64,000 bases of DNA from assembly GCA_930367205.1 (NCBI GenBank), contig OV884011.1, positions 121,145,866 through 121,209,865 of the forward strand, given 5' to 3'. Source of the DNA: Acanthosoma haemorrhoidale (taxonomy: Eukaryota > Arthropoda > Insecta > Hemiptera > Acanthosomatidae). Positions within the stretch are counted from its first letter, which is position 1. Each line of letters opens with the position of its first letter. A model generated the notes under the pieces. That model did not search any database and had not been told where the DNA came from. It saw only the letters and a program-made list of their open reading frames with translations. Below are positions 1-17,158 of this stretch, piece after piece. Position numbers and translations under genes: made by a program.

Positions 1-143
1 GTTACAATTTTAATGGTTCTTTAGCATTTATTAAATTAGTATATAAAAGTGTCCTAACTTCTTTTAAATTTAGAAATACAAAATGCCATGAAAATAATAA
101 AGTAGAAAATCAATCAAATGTTCGTTTATTTGGATTTAACATC

Positions 144-1531
144 TGTCGGGAGCTCAGTTTATACCTGAGTATCCCCAAAGTGGGGAGGAGGCGCCAATCG
201 CGGGCTAGGGTCGCTACAACCTCTTAACCGCCGTCCGGCGAGCACCCAGAAAGAGATAAGACGGGCGGATCTGTGGCATTTTGCCCTGGCTGCCAACCTA
301 GTCGGCGGGCAGCTTTAATTTGCTTTGATCTGACTCCATAAGATCTTCAGAAGGTGTGTGTGCCCCGACAAAGCACTATGTTCAGGAGAAGAGGTACAGG
401 GTAGGTTTATAGGTAGTTTATGTGGTCTTGGAATGACTACGAATTCACACTCGGTATCTAAGGGTAGGCGAAAACCGTCCGGATCCCAAAGGCGATTGTG
501 AACCGGAAAGAGGCAGACTGGATTGCCATGGGAGACACTGCTAGGAAAATTTGCAGGGCCACGGTAACCGTCGTCCGCGAGGGAGAGGTCTCTCCCAAGG
601 AGGTGCTAGTTTTAGCGAGACGAAGACAGAGATTCCCACTAGGAAGGTGTGGGGTCTGACAACGCCGGACTAAAACATGGCGAGGTTAGGAGAGAAAGAG
701 ATGCAGAGGTAATTGAATGAGAAGTCCATGGTTTTGAGTAGAGCAGCAGGCGCCAGTGCAGAGAGGAGAGAGTAGTGTTCCAAGTGGTGTTTTTTTTTTT
801 TTTTCCCTAAGCTCTCAAACTTATAAAAATAGGAATGTGGGAAAAAATAAAGGAAAATATTTTTGGCTGATAAGTGCCTTTCACTAAGGGGAGACCCCCC
901 ATTTGAAGGATATAGGGTGTGGAGTGCCTAGAAAGGCGGATGGAATCAGGAAGGTAGTGAGATTCTACCAAGAGTTGAGCCTAGGGGCACCTAGGCAGTG
1001 GATTGTAGTCGGCCAGGCGAAGCCTGGCGCCCGCCCCGGCAGGTCCCTGAAATGAGTCAGCCTCTCGGCCGGAAAGTTGACCCTGCTTAAACAGGTAGAT
1101 GGGATCTTTGTAGCTTCGGTTGAGTCGGCCTCGATCTCTCGGCTGGGTGTAGGTTGTTCAGTCCTGTTGTCCTATGACGTCAATCATCCTCCAGGCTTCG
1201 GCGGTTCAACAGTGCTTCCATCTGACGGGCATTGGTGGTGGCTGAAGGTCAGAGAATAGTGGGTTGTGGTAAGTGGTGGTCCGATTCGTTATGTTAATTT
1301 GGTCTGAGGCCGAGGCTTATATAGCCGGCTCGCCCTGGAGGGGATGGCCCCCAACCAGGCAGCTAGAGAGGAAGTGGGGATGGCCCCTACTCTCACTGAC
1401 GTCATAATCTTTATTAACATAATGAAAAATAGATACATATTTTCTGATATTCATTTGACGATATAGATACAAGGTCTGATACGAGAAGAGGGTGACTTAT
1501 AATTATTTGGGATTAAGAGGTGGCCACAACA
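144..1531 (-). repeat. Solo LTR, copy 1 of a three-copy family
   Basis: This 1.39-kb block begins TGTCGGG and ends CCACAACA, the TG...CA ends typical of LTRs. It is flanked by the same five bases, ACATC, at 139-143 and 1532-1536, which I read as the target-site duplication. Much of it is repeated at 44794-45580, and in the opposite orientation at about 57420-58235. A GGCTATATAAGCC box near 1312-1325 on the minus strand corresponds to a TATA box in the third copy, so the element's sense strand here is probably minus. About 600 bases in the middle (roughly 780-1375) are absent from copy 2. No internal coding region is attached, so it looks like a solo LTR left by recombination. The short open frames inside are not genes. 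Confidence 0.75.
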
Positions 1532-1589
1532 ACATCCATCTGATAGCAGAACGATCAGCGGATGCAGTCCTAAGGGCACTACGCACATG

Positions 1590-2275
1590 ATACCAATTTT
1601 ATTGTGTACCAGACACCATCGCTTCCGACGCCGGTAAGGAGTTCAATAACGCCAAAATCAGGGCTGAGGCGGCGGCCTTGGAGATTCGTTGGCATCTTAA
1701 CACCAAAGAGCCCGAAGAGCCAAAGAGCAGTTTGCACAGCACGCTCAGTGACCACCTGTGAATTTACTATGGAGAGAAGGGGTTAGAACGCAACGCGGCT
1801 ATGGAAAAGGCAGTCATCGCGTATAACCACTCAATCCATTCTGCCACCAGTTTCTCTCCGCTCGAGACGCTGTTCGGACTTCGAAGATGCCAGCGCAAGC
1901 AGTCAGTAATCGGATATCGCTAGGGAAACAGTGGGCGACCGTTCGGGGAAGGCTTGAGGACAAGAAACGGTGACGGGTGTCGCGCGACAACCTCCAAGTC
2001 CGCGATATTCTGGGCAAACTCAAACTCGGCGTGCTCGTGTACCGGAGAAAAGGGTCCAACAGGGGTAAGGAACTAGTGAGGTATTGATTTGAGATACGCG
2101 ACCTCAGCGTACCAGTCCCGAGAGGCATATATTTTTTTTTATTGTGTTTTTTTTTGTATGGGTCTGTGCTGTGATATTATATATACCTGGAACAAGTTTT
2201 TTTTTTTCCTTTCATATTTTTATCATTATCAGAGTCTGATTTTTGTTTTTTTCTATAGATACATAACTGATGTCA
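1590..2275 (+). pseudogene. Decayed Ty3/gypsy-type integrase fragment
   Basis: Frame 1 from about 1612 reads SDAGKEFNN, then IRWHLNT, HSTLSDHL and a stop. After a broken stretch the same frame resumes at 1801 with MEKAVIAYNHSIHS and FSPLETLFG, which is the second half of a retroviral-type integrase core as in Ty3/gypsy elements. Further on (about 2000-2080) VYRRKGSNRGKELVRY resembles the C-terminal GPY/F-like region. The frame carries stops and an apparent deletion before HSTLSDHL, so it cannot encode a working enzyme. The region lies directly to the right of the solo LTR at 144-1531 but need not belong to it. The pol end is followed by a probable LTR at 2281. Confidence 0.65.
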
Positions 2276-2280
2276 CAGGT

Positions 2281-2470
2281 TGAGAGTTTCTAGTAGGGAG
2301 GAGTTATGGCTAGTGGCACGGCAATGTTAATCATATTACCACATAGCCTAAGATAAACAAACCAGTAATGTGTGTATAGAGGATCAGGAGGAGAATAAAG
2401 CCAGTTATAAACCAAACCATTGCATTTCATCATTAACCTCCTTATTCATTCTTTTTTTTTATCTTCTACA
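2281..2470 (+). repeat. Probable 3' LTR of the integrase-bearing element
   Basis: A block starting TGAGAGTTTC and ending TTCTACA follows the integrase C-terminus. It contains an AATAAA signal at 2394-2399. The bases after it, TGGGAGCCGATAAC from about 2473, look like a primer-binding-site start (TGG), which would normally follow a 5' LTR. No second copy is present, so the boundaries rest on the ends and position only. Confidence 0.35.
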
Positions 2471-2513
2471 GCTGGGAGCCGATAACTTATATATTAATTA
2501 TATATATATATAT

Positions 2514-3128
2514 TGAAACCTACCTCATTTTCTACCATTTCTTTTCCTAATTTATTATATCAATTGGCCTTAACTAATTTGGTAGGTCCGTCATGAGATC
2601 TTTAATTCAACTTGTTTTTATGTCTTTGACATAGGAAATTATCCCGATTGAATCGCCCGATCTCAAGGCTAATGTTATAGTTATTAATAAATTGAGAAAC
2701 TGGGAATTGTGAAATATATACAAGTAAAATGGTTATAACAAATAATTATAATTATAAATAGTGCTGACATTAATTATATAAAAAAATATTCAATTCCTTT
2801 TGAACAAGGATAGTTACTACTAATTAGTTATATAAAAAAAATGAAAATTGAAAATTGAGCTCAATCTCTTTTTAATGGATCCATAATAAAAAAACAATAT
2901 CTATATCACCCAATCGATGATATCCGTGTAACCTTCTTCTTCTTCTTCTTCTCCTCTGCTTGTGTTGATGACCGTCAACGGAACGGGAGCTTGCTCTGCT
3001 TTGCTCTCTGGCTCTTGGCTAAGACTGACCCTTTTATCCCATCCCCACTCCTAAGAGCATAAGGGCAGATGCTGGACAAAGTGGGAGGGTGGCTGGTCAT
3101 GATATTCTCAAATATCATGAATGTTACA
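2514..3128 (-). repeat. Left (3') LTR of the 3.0-kb element
   Basis: Ends are TG...CA. It is nearly identical to 4942-5553. The visible differences are one extra GAAAATT unit, one fewer A in an A run near 2890 and one fewer TTC in the TTC microsatellite near 2935, which together account exactly for the 3-bp length difference. Confidence 0.85.
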
Positions 3129-3842
3129 ATTGCCTTCCCTTATAAATAAAAAAAAAAATTTATGAAAAATTTTTTTTTTTAAGTGGATCCACAATATTAT
3201 GTTGCTGTGTTCGGTTTGTTGAATTGGTTGTTTATAACGGGTGTTGAAGTTTATAGTAATAATAGTTCAAATTTTGCAAGGTTTTAAATTGCTTGAAAAG
3301 CGTACAAGTTGTTTTAATTTTTTACTTAACTAAATTATTATGCTAATTAGTATGGATTAGTTCGAAGGTACATTGTTTTATGGATCATAACGCGATTTGG
3401 AAAACATTTGTTGAAAAGACGGTTGAGTGTGATTAGTAATACATATTGGTTTTTAATTAAAATACTAGACAATTCTACTGGTAATTAGTAACAACAGAGA
3501 AAAATTGTTGAGTGTGTGTGTGTGATTTGAATATTTTACCTGAGTGAAAAGATAGTGTTTATAAAAAAATTATAAATGTTACGAAAAGATAGGGAGGTCG
3601 TTGTCGTGTATAAAATTGTATGAGCTCATTTTATTTCCTTGCTATAAAATTAATTATAATGGACTTAAGCATTCAAAGAATATTTATGATCTGTTTTATA
3701 GATTAAGTGATAATGAAAGCAAAAACTTCACTTGCTGATAATTCCATAGACTTTACTAGGGTCAATACTTCTAATAATAGTTTTGTTTTTGTTTGTATAA
3801 ACTTCTAAAGTTTATGTGTCATCCGATCAGTATTATTTTCAT

Positions 3843-4793
3843 TTAATAATGAAAATAATAAAAGAAAACTATAATTTTTTTTCTTTTTTTGAAGTCATAT
3901 TGTACCGAACAAAAAACATCCCTGTAATTATTTTTAAATGCCTTCCATTCATTAATTTTAATGTTGTTCAAATCAAACACGCAAAAAGGAATTTCATCAA
4001 GATGAGCTGGAATTTGAGATTCCAATTTCTTCATATCCAAAACTTTATTTTGAATTATTTTTAAATTTTTCACGTTATCGCTGGTTGTCTGCTGATGCTC
4101 TGTAATTTGATCTTTCAACGAAATCACTTCTCCTTTCTTGATATTCGCTGTATCTTCTAACTCTGAAAATTTATTTTCCAACAAACTCATATTATTCTCA
4201 TCGTCAAGCTTTATTAGATCATGTTGACGTGAGGTACACTCATCATTGTTATCTGCAATCTTCTGTTCATCCTCCAATGACGTCATTTTCTCTTCATTAT
4301 CCTTAATTGAATATAAGCTAAGATCTGTCTGACAATCAGCATCAACTAGTTGTGACTTTGTTAAATTTATTTTTTCATGATCTGTCGTATTTTTCAATAG
4401 AATGATTTCTTCTTTTAATTTTGAATTTACATTATTATTTACTTGGAGTGTTCTCTCCTCACAAATTCGCAATTGTCTATCTAATTTATAGTTTACATCC
4501 GTGTAACCTTGTTCGAATTTAGCCGATCTTCCCGATTTTATTTCTTCCCTTAATTGATCAAACTTCCCGCTCAACTCTTTTTGTTCTTTAATTGCGTTAA
4601 ATTGACTGTTTAAATTTTCATTATTTTCTTTAAGCGCGTTTGATTGACTGTTTAATTGGGCAAGGATTAGTTGTAACAACTTGGCATGATTTATCGTGGG
4701 TTCGGGGTCGGGGGCTGGGGGGTCTCCCTTAGAGGCTGGGTTTGACCCAACCCCTGTACCTGAGTCTGACCAGAACATGTTTGTGTTCGTCAT
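3843..4793 (-). CDS. Gag-like coiled-coil protein of the LTR element
   Basis: This 316-residue ORF starts at an ATG about 150 bp inside the 5' LTR of the minus-strand element. The first 35 residues are rich in Pro, Gly and Ser. Residues from about 36 to 260 are charged and rich in Leu, Lys, Glu and Asn with repeated LNSQ and AIKE units, which suggests a long coiled coil. Near residue 270 the segment IPFCVFDLNNIKINEWKAF ends in NNYRDVF, similar in layout to the start of a Ty3/gypsy capsid (aromatic Trp/Phe spacing). The frame then runs into a low-complexity Lys/Phe/Tyr tail, so the capsid seems cut off early. No CCHC knuckle or enzymatic domain is present. The gag assignment rests on position and this short segment; host coiled-coil capture is an alternative. 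Confidence 0.5.
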   Translation of the reverse strand: MTNTNMFWSDSGTGVGSNPASKGDPPAPDPEPTINHAKLLQLILAQLNSQSNALKENNENLNSQFNAIKEQKELSGKFDQLREEIKSGRSAKFEQGYTDVNYKLDRQLRICEERTLQVNNNVNSKLKEEIILLKNTTDHEKINLTKSQLVDADCQTDLSLYSIKDNEEKMTSLEDEQKIADNNDECTSRQHDLIKLDDENNMSLLENKFSELEDTANIKKGEVISLKDQITEHQQTTSDNVKNLKIIQNKVLDMKKLESQIPAHLDEIPFCVFDLNNIKINEWKAFKNNYRDVFCSVQYDFKKRKKIIVFFYYFHY

Positions 4794-4941
4794 TTGTGTC
4801 TGTGTTTGTGTAACAAATGTAAAATTATAGGAAAATATAATTCGTTATTGGTTAGTTCTAGTTATTATTCTAACATGCAATACCTCACAATTCCTTTGGT
4901 TTCTTTAGAATTTTTGAAGTTAATCCCGGAGCGGCCCCCAT

Positions 4942-5553
4942 TGAAACCTACCTCATTTTCTACCATTTCTTTTCCTAATTTATTATATCAATTGGCCTTA
5001 ACTAATTTGGTAGGTCCGTCATGAGATCTTTAATTCAACTTGTTTTTATGTCTTTGACATAGGAAATTATCCCGATTGAATCGCCCGATCTCAAGGCTAA
5101 TGTTATAGTTATTAATAAATTGAGAAACTGGGAATTGTGAAATATATACAAGTAAAATGGTTATAACAAATAATTATAATTATAAATAGTGCTGACATTA
5201 ATTATATAAAAAAATATTCAATTCCTTTTGAACAAGGATAGTTACTACTAATTAGTTATATAAAAAAAATGAAAATTGAGCTCAATCTCTTTTTAATGGA
5301 TCCATAATAAAAAAAACAATATCTATATCACCCAATCGATGATATCCGTGTAACCTTCTTCTTCTTCTTCTTCTTCTCCTCTGCTTGTGTTGATGACCGT
5401 CAACGGAACGGGAGCTTGCTCTGCTTTGCTCTCTGGCTCTTGGCTAAGACTGACCCTTTTATCCCATCCCCACTCCTAAGAGCATAAGGGCAGATGCTGG
5501 ACAAAGTGGGAGGGTGGCTGGTCATGATATTCTCAAATATCATGAATGTTACA
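4942..5553 (-). repeat. Right (5') LTR of the 3.0-kb element
   Basis: Second copy of the 2514-3128 repeat. In element sense (minus strand) this is the 5' LTR, followed after one base by the primer-binding site. An insect initiator-like TCAGTC lies near 5450 on the minus strand, but I see no TATA box at the right spacing. Confidence 0.85.
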
Positions 5554-7045
5554 ATATATATATCAATGAAATATTTATGTGATTGTTTTTTTATTGCCAA
5601 TACTCATAATACTAATCAGACTTACCAGTAAATTTGAAATTCAAATGAATTCTAATATCTGTATTTGTCAAATCCATAGGTGAAAAACTAAATTCATTGA
5701 CAATATTTTCTTTTAATTTAATTTATTCATTAAACCCCTTCTACCCATTGCGGAATATTTTCTTTTTCTTACATAGTAAATAAATTATAAATATTAAAAA
5801 ACAAAAAAATACGGAATTATCAAAAATAATTCATTTATTTTCAAGCAAGCAACTATTAGTCAGTAGACAATTACAATAAAAACAAAACAGCAAATGAAGC
5901 CAATGAAAAAACATACTGGCACGAATAGAACTTGAACCGAGGACCTCCCGATGTCGATGGGTGCTCTATTGACTTGGATAGGTTCAGTGTTCAAGTCCCA
6001 ATCCTGCCAGTGTTTTTTTCTTTGGCTAATTGTGAAATCTATACCACAACAAAAATTGACAGTATACAAACAGTAAATCAGTTTTAGAGGAGAATTTATT
6101 ACCGATTATATTTAAAATTGTATCATGTTAAATATTAAATAAAAATAACAGAAATACAAAAAACACTAATGACCTTTGTGGCAGACATGTCCTAAAAGAA
6201 ACAGCTTACCAAGTTAAAGGAAATGCAGTGTTCCAATTATTCTTTTGTTAATTTAATAAGCTATGTACTTTAAGAATGATGAGTAGAACAAAATGTTATT
6301 TGCAGGTCGTTCCAAAAGCTCTTTTCTACATACACATGCATATATTTTGCATATCCACAGGAAATTCCTTAGTTAAGATATTAAGATGCTGAAATGCAGA
6401 TGAACATTTTGGATTAGTCATTTATCCAGTCTATAACAAGCAAATGCAACAAATTAAACTAGTATACTTTTCCTTAATACAAACATAAAACCAATTTTGA
6501 AACTGATTGACTTGTGTCATTTTCCATATAGGTATGCAAAAAAATTTAGAAACTAATGCATTGGAGTCTTGATTATCCGCAGATAACCGAGAACTGTGGA
6601 TAATGTGATTTTGAAGTTTAAAAAAAGAAGGATACGGAACACTCAACATTTTTAAGAGCAATATATTATTTTTTTAATAACTGTAATTATAATTTAAAAA
6701 TAAATCACAATTTGAATATTGTTACACGTTTGATATTAGTTGTACGAACCTATGAATAAACCAACCCTGGATAATCTGGAACCCACTGTACATCTAGTTA
6801 TCTATAACTTTGTAAATTATCTGTAATACTTGTCATACACAAATGTTTTAACATTACATTTTAAAATACTTACATACAAAATTATTCACTTCATTAAAAC
6901 AAAAAAATGTTTACTTTATTGTTGTTTATAAGATAAAAAATATTAATAAAACAGAATTTATTGGGAAAACCTTTCGATTTCATAAAATAATGTTTACTCA
7001 CAAACAAATTTATAATTGCTTAATAAATAAAAATGTGATGTCCAT
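5554..7045. other. Gene-free stretch between LTR element and kin17
   Basis: AT-rich DNA without a recognisable gene. It holds the fold-back element at 5897-6029 and the probable kin17 polyadenylation signals (AATAAA on the minus strand at 6920-6915, and another near 6960). Short open frames here have no recognisable content. Confidence 0.5.
5897..6029. repeat. Fold-back element with tRNA-like arms
   Basis: An imperfect inverted repeat with arms of about 40 bp. The core arms are 5916-5937 (CTGGCACGAATAG...) and 5989-6010 (...CCAATCCTGCCAG), matching at about 17 of 22 positions, and the outer ends are AGCCAATGAAAAAA and its complement TTTTTTTCTTTGGCT. Each arm carries a pol III B-box-like T arm: GGTTCAAGTTC on the minus strand, and GTGTTCAAGTCC on the plus strand, the latter followed by a T run. 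The same outer sequence TTAGCCAAAGAAAAAA forms the ends of the hairpin at 24289-24364, so this is a small dispersed family. Confidence 0.55.
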
Positions 7046-8197
7046 TCATTCTGTCATCAGTTTGCTGATATCTTCATAAGGTAGTTTATTTATGACTTTA
7101 CCTCTTAAAGGACCATATGAAATTTTTACTGTAACACAAAAATCTTCAGGTTTGATATCCACAAGTTCAGCAATAAGACCTGTATAAGCACCATTAAGAA
7201 TTTTAACTTTTCTTCCCGGTTTCGGAATCACTGTTTCGAGATGACATTGATCTAATTTTAATTTATGGTTGAAGTCCAACATTTTAACTAACGCTGCATA
7301 CTTATCAATGACTTCTATCACAACACCTTTCTTATTAAAGTATTTGTCCCCGAGTGAATCTGTAACTATCTTGACAATGATATCCTCGGTAATCCAGTTT
7401 GCCTTTTTTCTTACTTTCTTTTTATTTTCTTCTTCTTCAATAATAATTTGGTCTAAAGCAGATAATTTTCTTTTCTCTTCTTTCTTTGTTTTCTTGTTAT
7501 TGGATTCAGCAGATAATTTTGCGAGGGCTGAAACTTTCGGATCAATTTTGACAGGTTCTGGTTTCTTAAAAGTACCTAAACTAAGCGTTATCTTTTCATC
7601 ATCATTTCTTACTAAATCTGTTGGTGTGTGCTTTGGTAATTTGGCGTCCAAGTGTTTACCTCGTTCTATTTGCTTTTCGAGCATTTTCATCATCCTTTCG
7701 TGATCATCTCTATCCATTTTTTCTTTCTTATTTAGAGCATCTTGCAACCTGATTGTTTCAGGGTCACGATCTATGTAAGTAACAAACCACCCCTTTTCAG
7801 TCTCATCAACAACACATTTACCTTCTCGTCCCAACCACTTAACAAAATCAGTCAATGTTTCCCACTGGGTAGCGTTCATATGCAAGTGGTGTCTATCAGA
7901 TATATATTCTTGATATACCCTGTTAGCATGAACCCGTTTTGTTCCGAATTGCCTACTGAGAAGTTCAAGGTAGCCATCACAGAATTCCTTCGAAAACTGA
8001 TTCAAATACGTACTTTGATTGTCAGCAAATAGTAGTAATTGTCTCTGGTGAGATTCAGACATAGTGTGACATTTGAAACCGTTTTCATCTCGACACTGTT
8101 TTTGACACATTTGGCAATACCACCGTAATTTTTGTAGTCCTTTAGCTTTTATCTTATTTGCGATGTACTTAGGAGTTCCCACTTCGTGCTTTCCCAT
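7046..8197 (-). CDS. kin17: DNA/RNA-binding protein KIN17
   Basis: KIN17 is a nuclear DNA- and RNA-binding protein linked to replication, repair and pre-mRNA processing. The product is 383 residues, close to the 393 of human KIN. The start chosen gives the conserved N-terminus MGKHEVGTPK; an in-frame upstream ATG at 8245 adds 16 non-conserved residues. A C2H2-type zinc finger lies at residues 28-50 (Cys28, Cys31, His44, His50). It is followed by the conserved winged-helix region, about residues 51-160, with FGTKRVH and HMNATQWETLTDF. A basic, likely nuclear-localising stretch (KKTKKEEKRK) lies near 240. The C-terminal SH3-like/KOW region from about 320 carries HLETVIPKPG and ends in YEDISKLM. 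The whole gene is one exon here, whereas the human gene is intron-rich. It is head-to-head with the cyclotransferase gene. Confidence 0.95.
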   Translation of the reverse strand: MGKHEVGTPKYIANKIKAKGLQKLRWYCQMCQKQCRDENGFKCHTMSESHQRQLLLFADNQSTYLNQFSKEFCDGYLELLSRQFGTKRVHANRVYQEYISDRHHLHMNATQWETLTDFVKWLGREGKCVVDETEKGWFVTYIDRDPETIRLQDALNKKEKMDRDDHERMMKMLEKQIERGKHLDAKLPKHTPTDLVRNDDEKITLSLGTFKKPEPVKIDPKVSALAKLSAESNNKKTKKEEKRKLSALDQIIIEEEENKKKVRKKANWITEDIIVKIVTDSLGDKYFNKKGVVIEVIDKYAALVKMLDFNHKLKLDQCHLETVIPKPGRKVKILNGAYTGLIAELVDIKPEDFCVTVKISYGPLRGKVINKLPYEDISKLMTE

Positions 8198-9066
8198 CTT
8201 GATGTAAACTGTTTGAAAGTTAATAACAATAACAAAGGTTTTCACAGCAACATATCATATTGCCGACACTCAAAGAAAACAAAGACACTGAAAATTGAAA
8301 AAACACAGCATGTTTCTTGGAACAAATTATAATCTTAGTAAACCGTTTCTATAAAGCTAAATTATATTTGATCTAATAACTTTGAAATAGTCTGTTCAGA
8401 CAAACGGAATAGAATTGTACAAACGGTAAACTGGTCAGGTTTAAAAACGAGCGAGCTAGTATTTTTGAAGAACAAGTACAGTTAAAATCTAATCTAGCGT
8501 AGTCTCTCCTCATAGGTTGAAACAAATTTATCTTCTCTCCACTTCTTTAACAGTAATATTTATCTTCCACAATTCTATCTTAATTGTAATGACACTTGCA
8601 CCCAAAAACAATTACAAATAACTTTTCCCCAGTCGTTTTCGTCAAAGAACTAGCAAATAATCGCTGTTTCATTATCTTCTAAAAATAGGATATTGGTCTA
8701 GCACTACTAGTGATAAAAATTAATGATTTATTAACTATTACATGCCTCTGATTTTATATTCATGGTATAAATTTGTAATTTAAAATATTGTTTGTTAACA
8801 AACGTCTGTTAAAGTTTGGTAAAAATAGCAGTAATACCCGTAACTACATTTCAATGTTTTGAAAACAGCAATTTTCCTTGTGCGCATGTCGAATGGTAGG
8901 TTTCACATTGTGGTTCTTATTGGCTGGCAGACTCAATAAAGCACATTTGACACAAGGCTCTGTAGGAGTATGTGCTTCAGCTCTCAGAGCGGTGGTCTCA
9001 TTTATTTCTGACGAGTGTATTTTTATTATTTACGAAAACCCAATTGCTCATCTTCTATATTCCATA
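8198..9066. promoter_or_regulatory. Divergent promoter region between kin17 and QPCT
   Basis: The 869 bp between the two start codons must hold both 5' UTRs and promoters, because the genes diverge. I see no clear TATA box with an initiator at proper spacing and no other gene. Open frames reading into the QPCT start lack an earlier ATG with recognisable coding sequence. Confidence 0.35.

Positions 9067-17158
<8,092 letters not shown>

Larger units (their letters stand above)
2514..5553 (-). mobile_element. Complete non-autonomous LTR retrotransposon, young insertion
   Basis: Two direct repeats of 615 and 612 bp (2514-3128 and 4942-5553) flank a 1.8-kb interior. Both start TGAAACC and end GTTACA on the plus strand. 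The flanking bases are ATAT on both sides (2510-2513 and 5554-5557), consistent with a 4-bp target duplication in an AT microsatellite. Read on the minus strand, the base after the right LTR is followed by TGGGGGCCGCTCCGGGATT (4940 downward), a primer-binding site resembling the 3' end of tRNA-Pro. A purine tract AAGGGAAGG (3141-3133) sits just before the left LTR. The only sizeable ORF is gag-like; there is no protease, reverse transcriptase or integrase, so the element would depend on a partner. The LTRs differ only by three small indels that I can see. Confidence 0.85.

Noticed and set aside
5860..6069. 69-codon frame on the minus strand
   Set aside because: It runs through the fold-back element with tRNA-like arms and is explained by that repeat.
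7269..7703. 144-codon frame opposite kin17
   Set aside because: Antisense shadow of the lysine-rich middle of kin17, giving a Phe/Leu/Ser-rich translation without any recognisable domain.
8198..8245. Upstream in-frame ATG of kin17
   Set aside because: The added 16 residues are not part of the family; MGKHEVGTPK is the conserved start.
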